From Mycobacterium sp. MFM001 (GTDB lineage Bacteria; Actinomycetota; Actinomycetes; Mycobacteriales; Mycobacteriaceae): 64,000 bases of DNA. Within the stretch, counting starts at the first letter, position 1. Each line of letters begins with the position of its first letter. The stretch is taken from NCBI RefSeq assembly GCF_003402475.1, contig NZ_BFAB01000001.1:1-64000 (forward strand), read 5' to 3'. Shown piece after piece: positions 21,996 through 30,784 of this stretch. Position numbers and translations under genes: made by a program. The notes below the pieces were generated by a model that saw only the letters and a program-made list of their open reading frames with translations, was not told the origin of the DNA and did no database searches.

Positions 21996-24311
21996 ATGAC
22001 GGACACCGTCTCGCCCCGGTACGCGGGCACTCGGGTCCCGCGGGTGGAAGACACCCGGTTGCTCACCGGCCGCGGCACGTTCGTCGACGACGTCACCCGG
22101 CCCGGGATGCTGCACGCCTGTTTCGTGCGCAGCCCGTTCGCGCACGCCCGGATCAACGGGATCGACGCCTCGGCAGCGCTGGCGCTGCCCGGGGTGCGGG
22201 CGGTGTTCGTCGCCGCCCACCTCAACCCCGACGTCCGGGAGGCCTGGCATGCCGTCGCCGGCAAGGACGTCCCGGACACTCCCCGCCCGCCGCTGGCCGA
22301 CGGCGAGGCGAAGTTCGTCGGCGACCCGGTGGCGCTGGTGGTCGCCGAGAGCCGCTACATCGCGGAGGACGCGGTCGAGTTGGTGGAGGTGGACTACGAG
22401 CCGCTGCCGGCCGTCGCCGACTTCACCGCCGCGGTGGGCTCGGAGGTGGTGGTCCACGAGGCATATCCCGACAACGTCGCCGGTGGGATGGCCGGGGCGC
22501 CACCGGACGAGGAGACGTTTTCTTCGGCGTCCTGCGTCGTCGCCGAGAACGTCTACCAGCAGATCTACCTGCCTGTGCCGATCGAGACCCGCGGCATCGT
22601 CGTCGAATGGGCCTCTGCCGCAGACGAACTCACCATCTGGGCGTCCACCCAGACACCACACGAGCTGCGCGCGTTCGCCGCACGGCTGCTCGGCATTCCG
22701 GCGCAGCGGGTCCGGGTGATCATGCGCGACACCGGCGGCGGCTTCGGCCAGAAGGTAGTGCCGATGCGCGAGGACATGTGCATCATGCTCGCCGCCCGCA
22801 AAGTGCCCGCCGCGCTGAAGTGGATCGAGGACCGCCGCGAGAACCTGATGTCGGCCGGGCAGGCCCGGCACGTAAACGGCACGGCCCGAATGGCTTTCGA
22901 CGACGACGGCGCCATCCTGGCCGCCGACATCGACTTCGTGCAGGATGTCGGGGCGTATCCCACGCCGTATCCGGTGCTGACCACGGCCGCGATCGGCATG
23001 TTCTTCCCGGGCCCGTATCGGGTGCCCAAGGCCAGCTTCAACTACAAGACGGTGTTCTCCAATACCGCCGGGCTGGTGGCGTACCGCGGGCCGTGGCAGT
23101 ACGAAACGCTGACCCGAGAAATCCTGCTCGACATCGCCGCGCGCAAGATGAGCATGGATCCGGTGGAGTTGCGGCGGCGTAATCTGTTGCGCCGCGACGA
23201 GATGCCGTACTTCAACCCCAACGGCATGCCGTACGACCACGTCGCGCCCAGCGAGACCTTCGAGCAGGCGGTGAAGATCCTCGACCACGAGGGCTTCCGC
23301 AAGGAGCAGCGTGACGCGCTGGCGCAGGGACGCTATCTGGGACTTGGGTTTTCGGCGTACATCGAGCCGACCGGCGCGGCCACCGGACACCTGGCCACCG
23401 AGGGCGCGACGATCCGCATCGAGCCGACCGGCAAGATCAACGTCTATGTCAACGGCGGCTCGACCGGCAACAGCATCGAGACCACTGTCGTGCAGCTGAC
23501 CGCCGACGCGCTGGGCGCCGACATCGACGACGTCGCTTGCATCCAGGGCGACACCGCTGTCACGCCGTACGGGGCGGGCACCCAGGGCAGCCGCAGCGGC
23601 CCGATGACCGCCGGGGCGGTCCACGAGGCCGGCACCATGCTGCGCAACCAGCTGGTCGCAATCGCAGCGCACTACCTCGGCGTCGCGGAAACCGATGTGG
23701 TCCTGGCGAATTCGCACGCCGCTGCCGGTGAGAAAAGCGTCAGCTTCGCCCAACTGGCGTACCGGGCCTACTACGAGCCGCAACAGCTGCCGCCGGGCAC
23801 GTCGGCGTCGTTGGAGGCCACCGCGCGGTTCACTTCCCAGGCGCCGATCCACTGGGCCAACGCCACCCACGCCTGCACCTGCGAGGTCGACATCGAGACC
23901 GGCCACGTCACGCTGTTGCGCTACATCGTCAGCGAGGACGTCGGCCCGATGATCAATCCCAATGTGGTGGAAGGCCAGATCGCCGGCGGCACCGTGCAGG
24001 GCATCGGCGGCGCGCTGCTGGAAAACCTGGTCTACGACGACGAGGGCAACCCGCTGTCGTCGACGTTCGTCGACTATCTGCTGCCGACCGCCACCGAAGT
24101 GCCGCCGATCGAATTCGGCCACGTCGAAATCCCCGGCCCGGGGGTCGGCGGCTACAAGGGCGTCGGCGAGGGCGGGGCCATCGGGTCGACGCCGGCGGTG
24201 ATCAACGCGATCAACGACGCGCTGGCGCCGCTGGGTGTCACGCTGACCCGCCTGCCGGCCAGCCCCGCGTCGATCGTGTCGCTGATCGAGCAAGCCAGGA
24301 AAGGATTCTGA
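21996..24311 (+). CDS. Molybdenum hydroxylase large subunit (CO dehydrogenase-like)
   Basis: 771 residues from ATG at 21996 with GGAGCGA upstream. Xanthine-oxidase family: the N-terminal a/b hammerhead domain (about 20-130), then molybdopterin-binding domains with GGGFGQK near residue 247 and the catalytic glutamate in GVGEGGAIGSTPAV near 725. The active-site loop reads VAYRGPWQYE (about 361-370) where form I CO dehydrogenases have AYxCSFR and form II have AYRGAGR. It is therefore a homologue with unknown substrate rather than a demonstrated CO dehydrogenase. First gene of an L-G-M-S operon. Confidence 0.9.
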   Translation: MTDTVSPRYAGTRVPRVEDTRLLTGRGTFVDDVTRPGMLHACFVRSPFAHARINGIDASAALALPGVRAVFVAAHLNPDVREAWHAVAGKDVPDTPRPPLADGEAKFVGDPVALVVAESRYIAEDAVELVEVDYEPLPAVADFTAAVGSEVVVHEAYPDNVAGGMAGAPPDEETFSSASCVVAENVYQQIYLPVPIETRGIVVEWASAADELTIWASTQTPHELRAFAARLLGIPAQRVRVIMRDTGGGFGQKVVPMREDMCIMLAARKVPAALKWIEDRRENLMSAGQARHVNGTARMAFDDDGAILAADIDFVQDVGAYPTPYPVLTTAAIGMFFPGPYRVPKASFNYKTVFSNTAGLVAYRGPWQYETLTREILLDIAARKMSMDPVELRRRNLLRRDEMPYFNPNGMPYDHVAPSETFEQAVKILDHEGFRKEQRDALAQGRYLGLGFSAYIEPTGAATGHLATEGATIRIEPTGKINVYVNGGSTGNSIETTVVQLTADALGADIDDVACIQGDTAVTPYGAGTQGSRSGPMTAGAVHEAGTMLRNQLVAIAAHYLGVAETDVVLANSHAAAGEKSVSFAQLAYRAYYEPQQLPPGTSASLEATARFTSQAPIHWANATHACTCEVDIETGHVTLLRYIVSEDVGPMINPNVVEGQIAGGTVQGIGGALLENLVYDDEGNPLSSTFVDYLLPTATEVPPIEFGHVEIPGPGVGGYKGVGEGGAIGSTPAVINAINDALAPLGVTLTRLPASPASIVSLIEQARKGF

Positions 24312-24315
24312 AGAG

Positions 24316-24924
24316 GTGGAGCTCAACAACGAATTTCGGGTCGCGGTGCCGGCGGCCAAGGCATGGGAGGTGCTCACCGACGTCGAGCGCGTCGCGCCTT
24401 GCCTGCCCGGCGCCACCCTGCTGAGCGTCGACGGCGACGAGTTCACCGGCGCGGTCAAGGTCAAAGTGGGGCCGATTACGGTGTCCTACAAGGGGACTGC
24501 GGCGTTCCTGGAAAAGGATGCGACGGCGCAGCGGGTGGTGCTCAAGGCCGACGGCAAGGAGACGCGCGGCAGCGGCAATGCCGCCGCAGTGGTGACAGCT
24601 CAGCTCAAAGACCTCGGCAACGCGACCGACGTGGTGATCACCACCGACCTGACCATCTCGGGCAAGGCGGCACAGTTCGGCCGCGGCGTGCTGGCCGACG
24701 TGGCCACCAATCTGATCGGGCAGTTCGCCAAGCGCCTGGAGGCCGACGTGTTGGGATCTGCTGAAACGTCCACTCCGGCAAGCACTTCCGCGGAGCAAGC
24801 CGATGCTGATTCGGTTGACCTGCTCAAGGTGGTCGCGCTTCCGCTGGCCAAGCGGGCGCTGCCGGTGCTGGCAGGGGTGGCGCTGGGCGCCGCGATCGGA
24901 TTCGCGCTGGGCCGCCGCAGATGA
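24316..24924 (+). CDS. CoxG-like SRPBCC membrane-anchored protein
   Basis: 202 residues, GTG start. Residues 1-145 form an SRPBCC/CoxG domain (LNNEFRVAVPAAKAWEVLTD, PCLPGATL, GRGVLADVATNLIGQFAKRLE). A linker and a C-terminal membrane helix (about 178-198, ALPVLAGVALGAAIGFALG) follow. CoxG recruits CO dehydrogenase to the membrane in Oligotropha, and some homologues bind quinone. The 4-base gap after the large subunit and a 4-base overlap with the medium subunit place it in the operon. Confidence 0.88.
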   Translation: MELNNEFRVAVPAAKAWEVLTDVERVAPCLPGATLLSVDGDEFTGAVKVKVGPITVSYKGTAAFLEKDATAQRVVLKADGKETRGSGNAAAVVTAQLKDLGNATDVVITTDLTISGKAAQFGRGVLADVATNLIGQFAKRLEADVLGSAETSTPASTSAEQADADSVDLLKVVALPLAKRALPVLAGVALGAAIGFALGRRR

Positions 24925-25793
24925 AAGCCGCCCCGTTCGCCTACCATCGCCCCGACACGGTCGACGAGGCAGTACAACTGCTCGGCGAATACGGCGACGA
25001 CGCCAAAATCCTGGCCGGCGGGCAAAGCCTGGTCCCGATGCTCGCCATGCGACTCACCTACTTCGAGAACCTGATCGACATATCCCGCCTCGACGAGTTG
25101 CGGTGCATCGACCTGATCGACGACGAGGTGCGGATCGGCGCGGCGACCCCGCACGCCTTCGTCGGCATGGACGACGAAGTGGCCGACTCGGTTCCGCTGT
25201 TGACGCTCGCCACCCCCCACATCGGGCACTTCCAGATCCGCACCCGGGGCACGCTCGGTGGTTCGATCGCGCACGCCGATCCCGCGGCCGAGTATGCCGC
25301 CGTCGCATTGGCACTCGACGCGCAGATGGAGGCGGTCTCGCCGCGCGGCCGTCGGCGGATTCCCGCCGCAGAATTCTTCACCGGGCTCTGGGAGACGTCG
25401 CTGGCGTCCGACGAAATCTTGACCGCAGTGCGGTTTCCGGTCTGGACCGGCCGCTGCGGCTACTCGGTCCACGAATTCGCCCGCCGTCACGGTGATTTCG
25501 CAATCGCGGGTGCGGTAGTGGCCGTCGAGGTCGACGACGACCGGGTGACGCGGTGCGCGATCGGGCTGCTGGGACTGGGCTCCACGCCGCGGCGAGCATC
25601 GACGGCCGAACAGGCCGTCGTCGGCAACGTGGTGGGCGAGTTGACACCGGAGGAAATCGGCGGGCTCGCGGTGGACGGGCTCGACGACATTCCCGCGGAC
25701 CTGCAAGGGTCGGCCGAATACCGCCGCAAGGTCGGCGCCACGATGGTGGCGCGGGCGTGGACCCAGGCCAGCACGGAGGCGCTCGATGCATGA
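24921..25793 (+). CDS. Molybdenum hydroxylase FAD (medium) subunit
   Basis: 290 residues. The FAD-binding PCMH fold carries AGGQSLVPMLAMRL (about 32-45) and GHFQIRTRGTLGGSIAHADP (the TxGG pyrophosphate-binding signature, about 97-116). The CO dehydrogenase flavoprotein C-terminal domain follows (about 180-285). It transfers electrons from the Fe-S subunit to the acceptor. ATG overlaps the CoxG stop, and its end overlaps the small subunit start by eight bases. Confidence 0.93.
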   Translation: MKAAPFAYHRPDTVDEAVQLLGEYGDDAKILAGGQSLVPMLAMRLTYFENLIDISRLDELRCIDLIDDEVRIGAATPHAFVGMDDEVADSVPLLTLATPHIGHFQIRTRGTLGGSIAHADPAAEYAAVALALDAQMEAVSPRGRRRIPAAEFFTGLWETSLASDEILTAVRFPVWTGRCGYSVHEFARRHGDFAIAGAVVAVEVDDDRVTRCAIGLLGLGSTPRRASTAEQAVVGNVVGELTPEEIGGLAVDGLDDIPADLQGSAEYRRKVGATMVARAWTQASTEALDA

Positions 25794-26277
25794 ACAGTCG
25801 GTCCGGCTGTCCGTCAACGGCACTGACATCAAAGGCCACGTCGAACCGCGCATGACGCTGGCGGATTTCCTGCGCGAAAAGTGTGGCCTCACCGGCACCC
25901 ACCTGGGCTGTGAACACGGCGCCTGCGGCGCCTGCACGGTCTTGTTGGACGGCCAGGCGGTGCGGTCGTGCTTGATCTTCGCGGTCCAGGTGGACGGCAT
26001 GGAAGTGACGACGGTCGAGGGAGTGGCCTCCCCCGGCGGGGAGCTGTCACCGGTGCAGAAGGCGATGCGCGACTGCCATGGTCTGCAATGTGGTTTCTGC
26101 ACACCGGGTTTCGTCATGTCGATCACCGCGCTGCTGCGCGACAACCCCAATCCCAGTGACGCCGAGATCCGCGAAGGGCTGTCCGGCAACTTCTGCCGCT
26201 GCACGGGGTATCAGGGCATCGTCAACGCCGTGCACCGCGCGGCCGACGCCGGATTAGCTCGTCAGACCGACGGCTGA
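25786..26277 (+). CDS. Molybdenum hydroxylase [2Fe-2S] small subunit
   Basis: 163 residues. The plant-type ferredoxin domain has HLGCEHGACGACTVL near 39-53; the C-terminal helical [2Fe-2S] domain has LQCGFCTPGFVMS near 99-111 and GNFCRCTGYQGIV near 136-148. All eight cysteines needed for two clusters are present. It links the molybdenum centre to FAD. Last gene of the operon; its end overlaps the convergent oxidoreductase gene by 24 bases. Confidence 0.95.
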   Translation: MHEQSVRLSVNGTDIKGHVEPRMTLADFLREKCGLTGTHLGCEHGACGACTVLLDGQAVRSCLIFAVQVDGMEVTTVEGVASPGGELSPVQKAMRDCHGLQCGFCTPGFVMSITALLRDNPNPSDAEIREGLSGNFCRCTGYQGIVNAVHRAADAGLARQTDG

Positions 26278-27249
26278 CGCGAAAGCCCTTAATTCGCGCG
26301 GGATGTCGGATCCGGCCGGCTGGTAGGCAATCTCGGTGACGCCGAGTGACGCGAGATGATCGAGCTTCTCCGTGATCTGCGCGGGGCTGCCGGTCAACGC
26401 CGTCGAGCTGGCGAACGGGAGCAGGTCGGCGACATGCGGCTCGTCGCGCGGGTTCGCCTTCACCAGATGCCCCTCGTGGATCGCGAGATGCCGCTCGTTC
26501 TCCGGGTAGGCCCCGATCGCTTCACGCCATACACGCCCACCGGGTAGCGCGTCGACGGCATCGGCGCCGCCGCGTTCGTACACGGCGTGATACATCACCA
26601 CCGCCCCGGGCCCCGCGGCGTCGGCGACCCGCGGCGAGGTCAGCTCCTCGCCGTCGTCGAGCACGGTGCCGAACGCCAGCAGAGCGCGCCACGGCGACAC
26701 CTTGGCCGCGTCGGGTTGGGGCAGCGCGGCGGAGAATACGCCGTCACCCAGTTCGGCCGCGACGGCCAAACCCTTTGGGCCGTCGGCGCCGATCAGGATC
26801 GGCACGTCGATCGGCCGCTCGGCACCGAAGCCGGGAAGCTGCAGCATGCGTATCGTCGCGCCCTCCCATTCGGTGGTTTGGCCCGCGAGAAGAGCCCGCA
26901 GGCAACGGACATACTCGGCGACCTGCCGCCACGGCATCGGCCGCTTGCCGAGCGCGAACCGACCGGTGAAGCCGGAGCCGATCGCCACGGCCACCCGTGC
27001 AGGCGCCTGCGCGACCAGCTCGGCGATCGCGGCAGCGTTCGCCATCGGATGACGCAGGCTGGGCACCAGGACCCCCGGCCCAAGGCCGATGCGCGACGTG
27101 CGCTCCGCGCACCGGCTGAGCACCATCCACACATCGGGGAGGATGGCCGGCGAGTCGTAGAGCCAGGCACGCTGGTAGCCAAGGGTTTCGGCCAACTCCA
27201 CATGCGCCGGAGTCTCCGACGAGGTTGCGAACGCGCACGATATGTCCAT
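26254..27249 (-). CDS. Luciferase-like (LLM) F420-type oxidoreductase
   Basis: 331 residues from ATG at 27249 (MDISCAF); the long upstream frame runs antisense through the neighbouring gene and is not LLM-like. The bacterial luciferase-like TIM barrel is seen from YQRAWLYDSPAI, RIGLGPGVLVPSLRHPM, VAIGSGFTGRFALG and PILIGADGPKGLAVA. Most mycobacterial members use coenzyme F420. The start is only 40 bases from the divergent metallo-beta-lactamase-fold gene. The substrate is unknown. Confidence 0.87.
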   Translation of the reverse strand: MDISCAFATSSETPAHVELAETLGYQRAWLYDSPAILPDVWMVLSRCAERTSRIGLGPGVLVPSLRHPMANAAAIAELVAQAPARVAVAIGSGFTGRFALGKRPMPWRQVAEYVRCLRALLAGQTTEWEGATIRMLQLPGFGAERPIDVPILIGADGPKGLAVAAELGDGVFSAALPQPDAAKVSPWRALLAFGTVLDDGEELTSPRVADAAGPGAVVMYHAVYERGGADAVDALPGGRVWREAIGAYPENERHLAIHEGHLVKANPRDEPHVADLLPFASSTALTGSPAQITEKLDHLASLGVTEIAYQPAGSDIPRELRAFASAVGLTS

Positions 27250-27289
27250 TCGTCGGACACTACTGAACCGTGGCGCGCACGATGAGCGC

Positions 27290-28015
27290 ATGAACTCTGG
27301 ACTGCACACCGACGTCGACGAAATCGCCGACGGCATCTTCCGGCTGTCGACATGGGTGCCGGGTATCACCGAACACGGTTTCACGTTCAACCAGTTCCTG
27401 CTGACCGGCGAGCAGCCGTTCCTGTTCCACTGCGGCATGCGCCAGCTCTTTCCGCTGGTGTCGCAGGCCATCGCGACCGTGATCCCGCTGGAGCGGTTGC
27501 GCTGGATCTCGTTCGCACACATCGAGGCCGACGAATGCGGTGCGATGAACATGCTGTTGGACGCCGCCCCACACGCCGAAGTCATCCACGGACCGCTGGC
27601 GATCATGCTGTCGCTGACCGACATGTGCGACCGGCCTCCGGTGGTGGCCCCCGACGGCGACGCGCACGACATCGGCGGGCACCGGCTGCGGTTCATCGCG
27701 ACGCCGCACGTGCCGCACAACTGGGAAAGCGGGCTCTGGTTCGACGAGACGACGTCCACGCTGCTGGCAGGCGATCTGCTCACCCACACCGGAAAGTGCC
27801 CTGCATTGACCGAATCTGATTGCGTCGCACCGGCTTTGGAAGCCGAGGCGTTGTTCCATGCCACCGGTCTCACCACGAACCTGGCACCCACGTTGGAGCA
27901 GTTGGCGCGGCTGCAGTCGACCACGTTGGCGCTGATGCACGGCGCGTCGTTCACCGGCGACGGCGCCGGACAGCTGCGCGGCCTGGCCGAGGGCTACGCC
28001 GCCATGGCCGGCTGA
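27290..28015 (+). CDS. Metallo-beta-lactamase-fold protein, flavodiiron (ODP) type
   Basis: 241 residues from ATG at 27290. The metal site reads [13 protein letters not shown] (H-x-E-x-D, residues about 77-81), [11 protein letters not shown] (His), LLAGDLLTH (Asp) and LALMHGASF (His). This spacing belongs to the oxygen-binding diiron branch (flavodiiron proteins and ODP), in which all six ligands are His/Glu/Asp; all six appear present, while the following His of HxExDH is Glu here. There is no flavodoxin domain, so it would act as a stand-alone domain, perhaps binding oxygen or NO. Confidence 0.82.
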   Translation: MNSGLHTDVDEIADGIFRLSTWVPGITEHGFTFNQFLLTGEQPFLFHCGMRQLFPLVSQAIATVIPLERLRWISFAHIEADECGAMNMLLDAAPHAEVIHGPLAIMLSLTDMCDRPPVVAPDGDAHDIGGHRLRFIATPHVPHNWESGLWFDETTSTLLAGDLLTHTGKCPALTESDCVAPALEAEALFHATGLTTNLAPTLEQLARLQSTTLALMHGASFTGDGAGQLRGLAEGYAAMAG

Positions 28016-28078
28016 TTCCCGCGGGAGGCGCGTCACTGCAGTCACTTGCGTCACTTGGGCCGTAGGCTGTGGCGTGAA

Positions 28079-28621
28079 ATGTCCAGGCTTACGTGTGCAC
28101 TGGCCGGCGGATGGTTGCTGACCGCCGGCCTCCTGGTTGCCGGGTGCGGTTCCACCGTCGACGGCAAGCCCGCGGCCGCCCCGGGCGCCGGGCCAACCGA
28201 GCCGTCATACCCCAAAGCCAGACCGCCGACGGCCAAGCCGTCCCAGCCGGCGTCGCCGAGCCCGTCGGCCCCGGGCGGTGCGATTCCACTGCCGCCCGGC
28301 CCGGACGGATACGTCTTCATCGAGACCAAGTCCGGGCAGACGCGCTGCCAGATCGCCAAGGACAGCGTCGGCTGCGAAGCGCCCTTCACCAACTCGCCGA
28401 TGCAGGAAGGCGAGCACGCCAACGGCGTCAGCGTCACCGCCGGCGGGGACGTGAACTGGGTGCTGGGCAACCTCGGCGACATCCCCACCGTCACGATCGA
28501 CTACCGCACCTACGACGCGCAGGGCTGGACGATCGCGGCCAGCCAGAGCGGCACCCGCTTCACCAATGACCGCACCGGCCACGGCATGTTCGTCAGCATC
28601 GAGAAGGTCGACACGTTCTAA
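28079..28621 (+). CDS. Lipoprotein (LpqJ-like)
   Basis: 180 residues from ATG at 28079. The signal peptide ends in the lipobox LLVAGC with the lipidated cysteine at 23. Then come a Pro/Ala/Ser-rich linker (about 30-75) and a C-terminal domain (about 80-180) with [18 protein letters not shown] (a Cys pair likely disulfide-bonded) and [19 protein letters not shown]. This C-terminal pattern recurs among mycobacterial Lpq lipoproteins; I tentatively associate it with LpqJ (Rv0344c). The function is unknown. Confidence 0.82.
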   Translation: MSRLTCALAGGWLLTAGLLVAGCGSTVDGKPAAAPGAGPTEPSYPKARPPTAKPSQPASPSPSAPGGAIPLPPGPDGYVFIETKSGQTRCQIAKDSVGCEAPFTNSPMQEGEHANGVSVTAGGDVNWVLGNLGDIPTVTIDYRTYDAQGWTIAASQSGTRFTNDRTGHGMFVSIEKVDTF

Positions 28622-28641
28622 GCCCGCATAGTCTGTCGGTC

Positions 28642-29571
28642 GTGGACTTCCGCGTATTCGTCGAACCTCAGCAAGGTGCAAGCTACAAGACCCAGCTCGC
28701 CGTCGCACAGGCCGCCGAATCACTGGGCTTCTCCGCGTTTTTCCGGTCCGACCACTACGTGGCGATGAGCGGCGACGGGCTGCCCGGCCCGACGGATTCG
28801 TGGGTGACGCTGGGTGGCATCGCCCGGGAGACGTCGTCGATCCGGCTCGGCACCCTGGTCACCTCGGCGACCTTCCGCCGTCCCGGGCCGCTGGCGATCT
28901 CGGTCGCCCAGGTCGACGACATGAGCGGTGGACGCGTCGAGCTGGGGCTCGGCACCGGCTGGTTCGAGCGGGAGCACCGGGCGTACGGGATCCCGTTTCC
29001 GCCGTCACGCGAGCGATTCGCCCGGCTGACCGAACAACTCGAACTCATCACCGGACTGTGGACGGCGCCACGCGGGGAGACCTTCGACTACGCAGGCACC
29101 CACTACGCGCTCAACGACTCGCCCGCATTGCCCAAACCGGTGCAGCGGCCGCATCCGCCGATCATCATCGGCGGCCTGGGGGCAAAGCGGACGCCGCTGC
29201 TGGCCGCGACGTTCGCCGACGAGTTCAACGTTCCGTTCGCGTCGCTGGACACCGTTCGAACCCAGTTCGGGCGAGTCGCCGAGGCGCTCGAGGCGAACGG
29301 TCGGTCGGCGGATTCGATGATCTACTCGGCGGCGTTCGTGCTGTGCGCCGGACGCGACGACGCCGAACTCACCCGCCGGGCAGCCGCCATCGGGCGGGAG
29401 CTCGACGAGATGCGGACCAACTCGCCGCTGGTGGGTACGCCCGGCGAAATCGTCGACCGCCTCGGTCCATTCGCCGAGATAGGCGTGCAGCGGGTGTACA
29501 TGCAACTGCTCGACATGTCGGATCTCGAGCACCTGCACCTGTTCGCCGACGAGGTCATGCGGCAGCTCTGA
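28642..29571 (+). CDS. LLM-class F420-dependent oxidoreductase
   Basis: 309 residues, GTG start. The luciferase-like fold carries LGFSAFFRSDHYV, RIRLGTLV-like [37 protein letters not shown] and PIIIGGLGAKRTPLLAA. It is close to the TIGR03560 type of F420-dependent enzymes. It follows the lipoprotein gene by 20 bases and precedes the threonine-rich tail genes by 13 bases. The substrate is unknown. Confidence 0.9.
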   Translation: MDFRVFVEPQQGASYKTQLAVAQAAESLGFSAFFRSDHYVAMSGDGLPGPTDSWVTLGGIARETSSIRLGTLVTSATFRRPGPLAISVAQVDDMSGGRVELGLGTGWFEREHRAYGIPFPPSRERFARLTEQLELITGLWTAPRGETFDYAGTHYALNDSPALPKPVQRPHPPIIIGGLGAKRTPLLAATFADEFNVPFASLDTVRTQFGRVAEALEANGRSADSMIYSAAFVLCAGRDDAELTRRAAAIGRELDEMRTNSPLVGTPGEIVDRLGPFAEIGVQRVYMQLLDMSDLEHLHLFADEVMRQL

Positions 29572-29584
29572 GTAGGATCGACAC

Positions 29585-30067
29585 GTGGCCCGCTACGGTC
29601 CCCAGGACGATCCGAGCAAACAGCCGACGCAGATGGCCGAGGCGCAACACCCAACCGGCCCTATCGAATCCGCCGACACATCCGAGCCGCAACCGCCTCC
29701 CCCCTGGTACCGCAAGCGATCGCTGCTGGCAGCCTGGGCCACGCTGGTCGCGATCCTGATCGTGCTGATCATCTACGGCCTGATCCAGCTGTCCACCGGT
29801 GGCGGCGGCGGTCCCGCCACCACCACCTCGACGACCACCACCACCCCGTCGACGACAGCCAGTACGACCACCACAACCACGCCCCCGTCGAGCAGCACCG
29901 AAGAGGCGCCGCCGCCGGCAACCAACGCTCCCGTCGCGCCGCAGCCCGGGCGGCCGCCACCGGCCCACCACGAGCCGCCCCACATACCCAAGCTGCCGCC
30001 GTTGCCGCCGCTGCCGTCGACGATCACCCTGCCGCACACGGTGATCACGCTGCCGCCGCACATCTGA
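29585..30067 (+). CDS. Single-pass membrane protein with Thr/Pro-rich tail (paralogue 1 of 3)
   Basis: 160 residues, GTG start. A polar N-terminus with one PTQ, then PPPPWYRKRSLLAAW leading into one membrane helix (about 47-69) that ends in GGGGG. The tail of about 90 residues begins with a poly-Thr block, is then Pro/Ala-rich, and ends TITLPHTVITLPPHI. With positive charges before the helix, the tail should lie outside. The WYRK plus helix segment and the ITLP ending are shared with the next gene. No known family is recognised beyond mycobacterial Thr-rich proteins. Confidence 0.8.
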   Translation: MARYGPQDDPSKQPTQMAEAQHPTGPIESADTSEPQPPPPWYRKRSLLAAWATLVAILIVLIIYGLIQLSTGGGGGPATTTSTTTTTPSTTASTTTTTTPPSSSTEEAPPPATNAPVAPQPGRPPPAHHEPPHIPKLPPLPPLPSTITLPHTVITLPPHI

Positions 30068-30126
30068 CGCGGTCGGCCCGCGTGGCACCAGCGTTTTTGC
30101 GGTCCCGATAGCTACCATCAGCGACC

Positions 30127-30765
30127 GTGGCAGGCTACGAACCCCCAGGCAACGGCGGCGACGAGCCGACCCAATACGGCCCCAATTACGGCCAGGGCGG
30201 CTACGGCCAAAGTGGTGAGCCGACCCAATACGCGCCGAACTACCGCGAGAGCGGCGAGCCGACTCAGTACGCGCCCGACTACGGCGGCTACGAACCGGAA
30301 CCGGCATACGACGAAGGCGAACCGGAGCCGCCAGTCGAAACCGCCTCGTGGTATCGCAAGCCTGCGGCGCTGGTCGCCTTTGGTGTGGCGGTCGCAGCCC
30401 TGATCGCCGTGATCGTTTGGGGCATCCTGCAGTTGACGAGCGGACACGGGAAGGCTCCGGCCACCACAACGTCGTCGACGACCAGCACGACCACCACGAC
30501 GTCGGGACCCACCACGACGACAGCTGCGCCCGTCGTTCCGCCCACCACGACCGCGCCGACCACCACGACGGCGCCGACAACGACGACGACAACGACGACA
30601 ACCACCACCACGACCACGACGACCACCACGACAACGACAACAACCACGACCACCACCGCACCAACGACGACGGACACCACCACCACCACCACGGCGCCAC
30701 CGGGAGCTTTCACCCCGCCGTCGGTGATCACGTTGCCGCCGATCACGCTGCCGCCCGGGCTCTGA
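30127..30765 (+). CDS. Single-pass membrane protein with EPTQY repeats and poly-Thr tail (paralogue 2 of 3)
   Basis: 212 residues, GTG start. The N-terminal cytoplasmic part has three near-repeats of GEPTQYAPNY (residues about 12-52). ASWYRKPAALVAF leads into one membrane helix (about 80-104). The tail contains an almost pure threonine run (about 140-185, with ACC/ACG/ACA codons mixed) and ends SVITLPPITLPPGL. The mixed codons suggest selection on the protein rather than a simple DNA repeat. Tandem paralogue of the genes on either side. Confidence 0.8.
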   Translation: MAGYEPPGNGGDEPTQYGPNYGQGGYGQSGEPTQYAPNYRESGEPTQYAPDYGGYEPEPAYDEGEPEPPVETASWYRKPAALVAFGVAVAALIAVIVWGILQLTSGHGKAPATTTSSTTSTTTTTSGPTTTTAAPVVPPTTTAPTTTTAPTTTTTTTTTTTTTTTTTTTTTTTTTTTAPTTTDTTTTTTAPPGAFTPPSVITLPPITLPPGL

Positions 30766-30784
30766 ACCGATACGATCCCTTCCC

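Noticed and set aside
21966..24464. 832-codon minus-strand frame opposite the hydroxylase large subunit
   Set aside because: Antisense shadow; no domain or start support.
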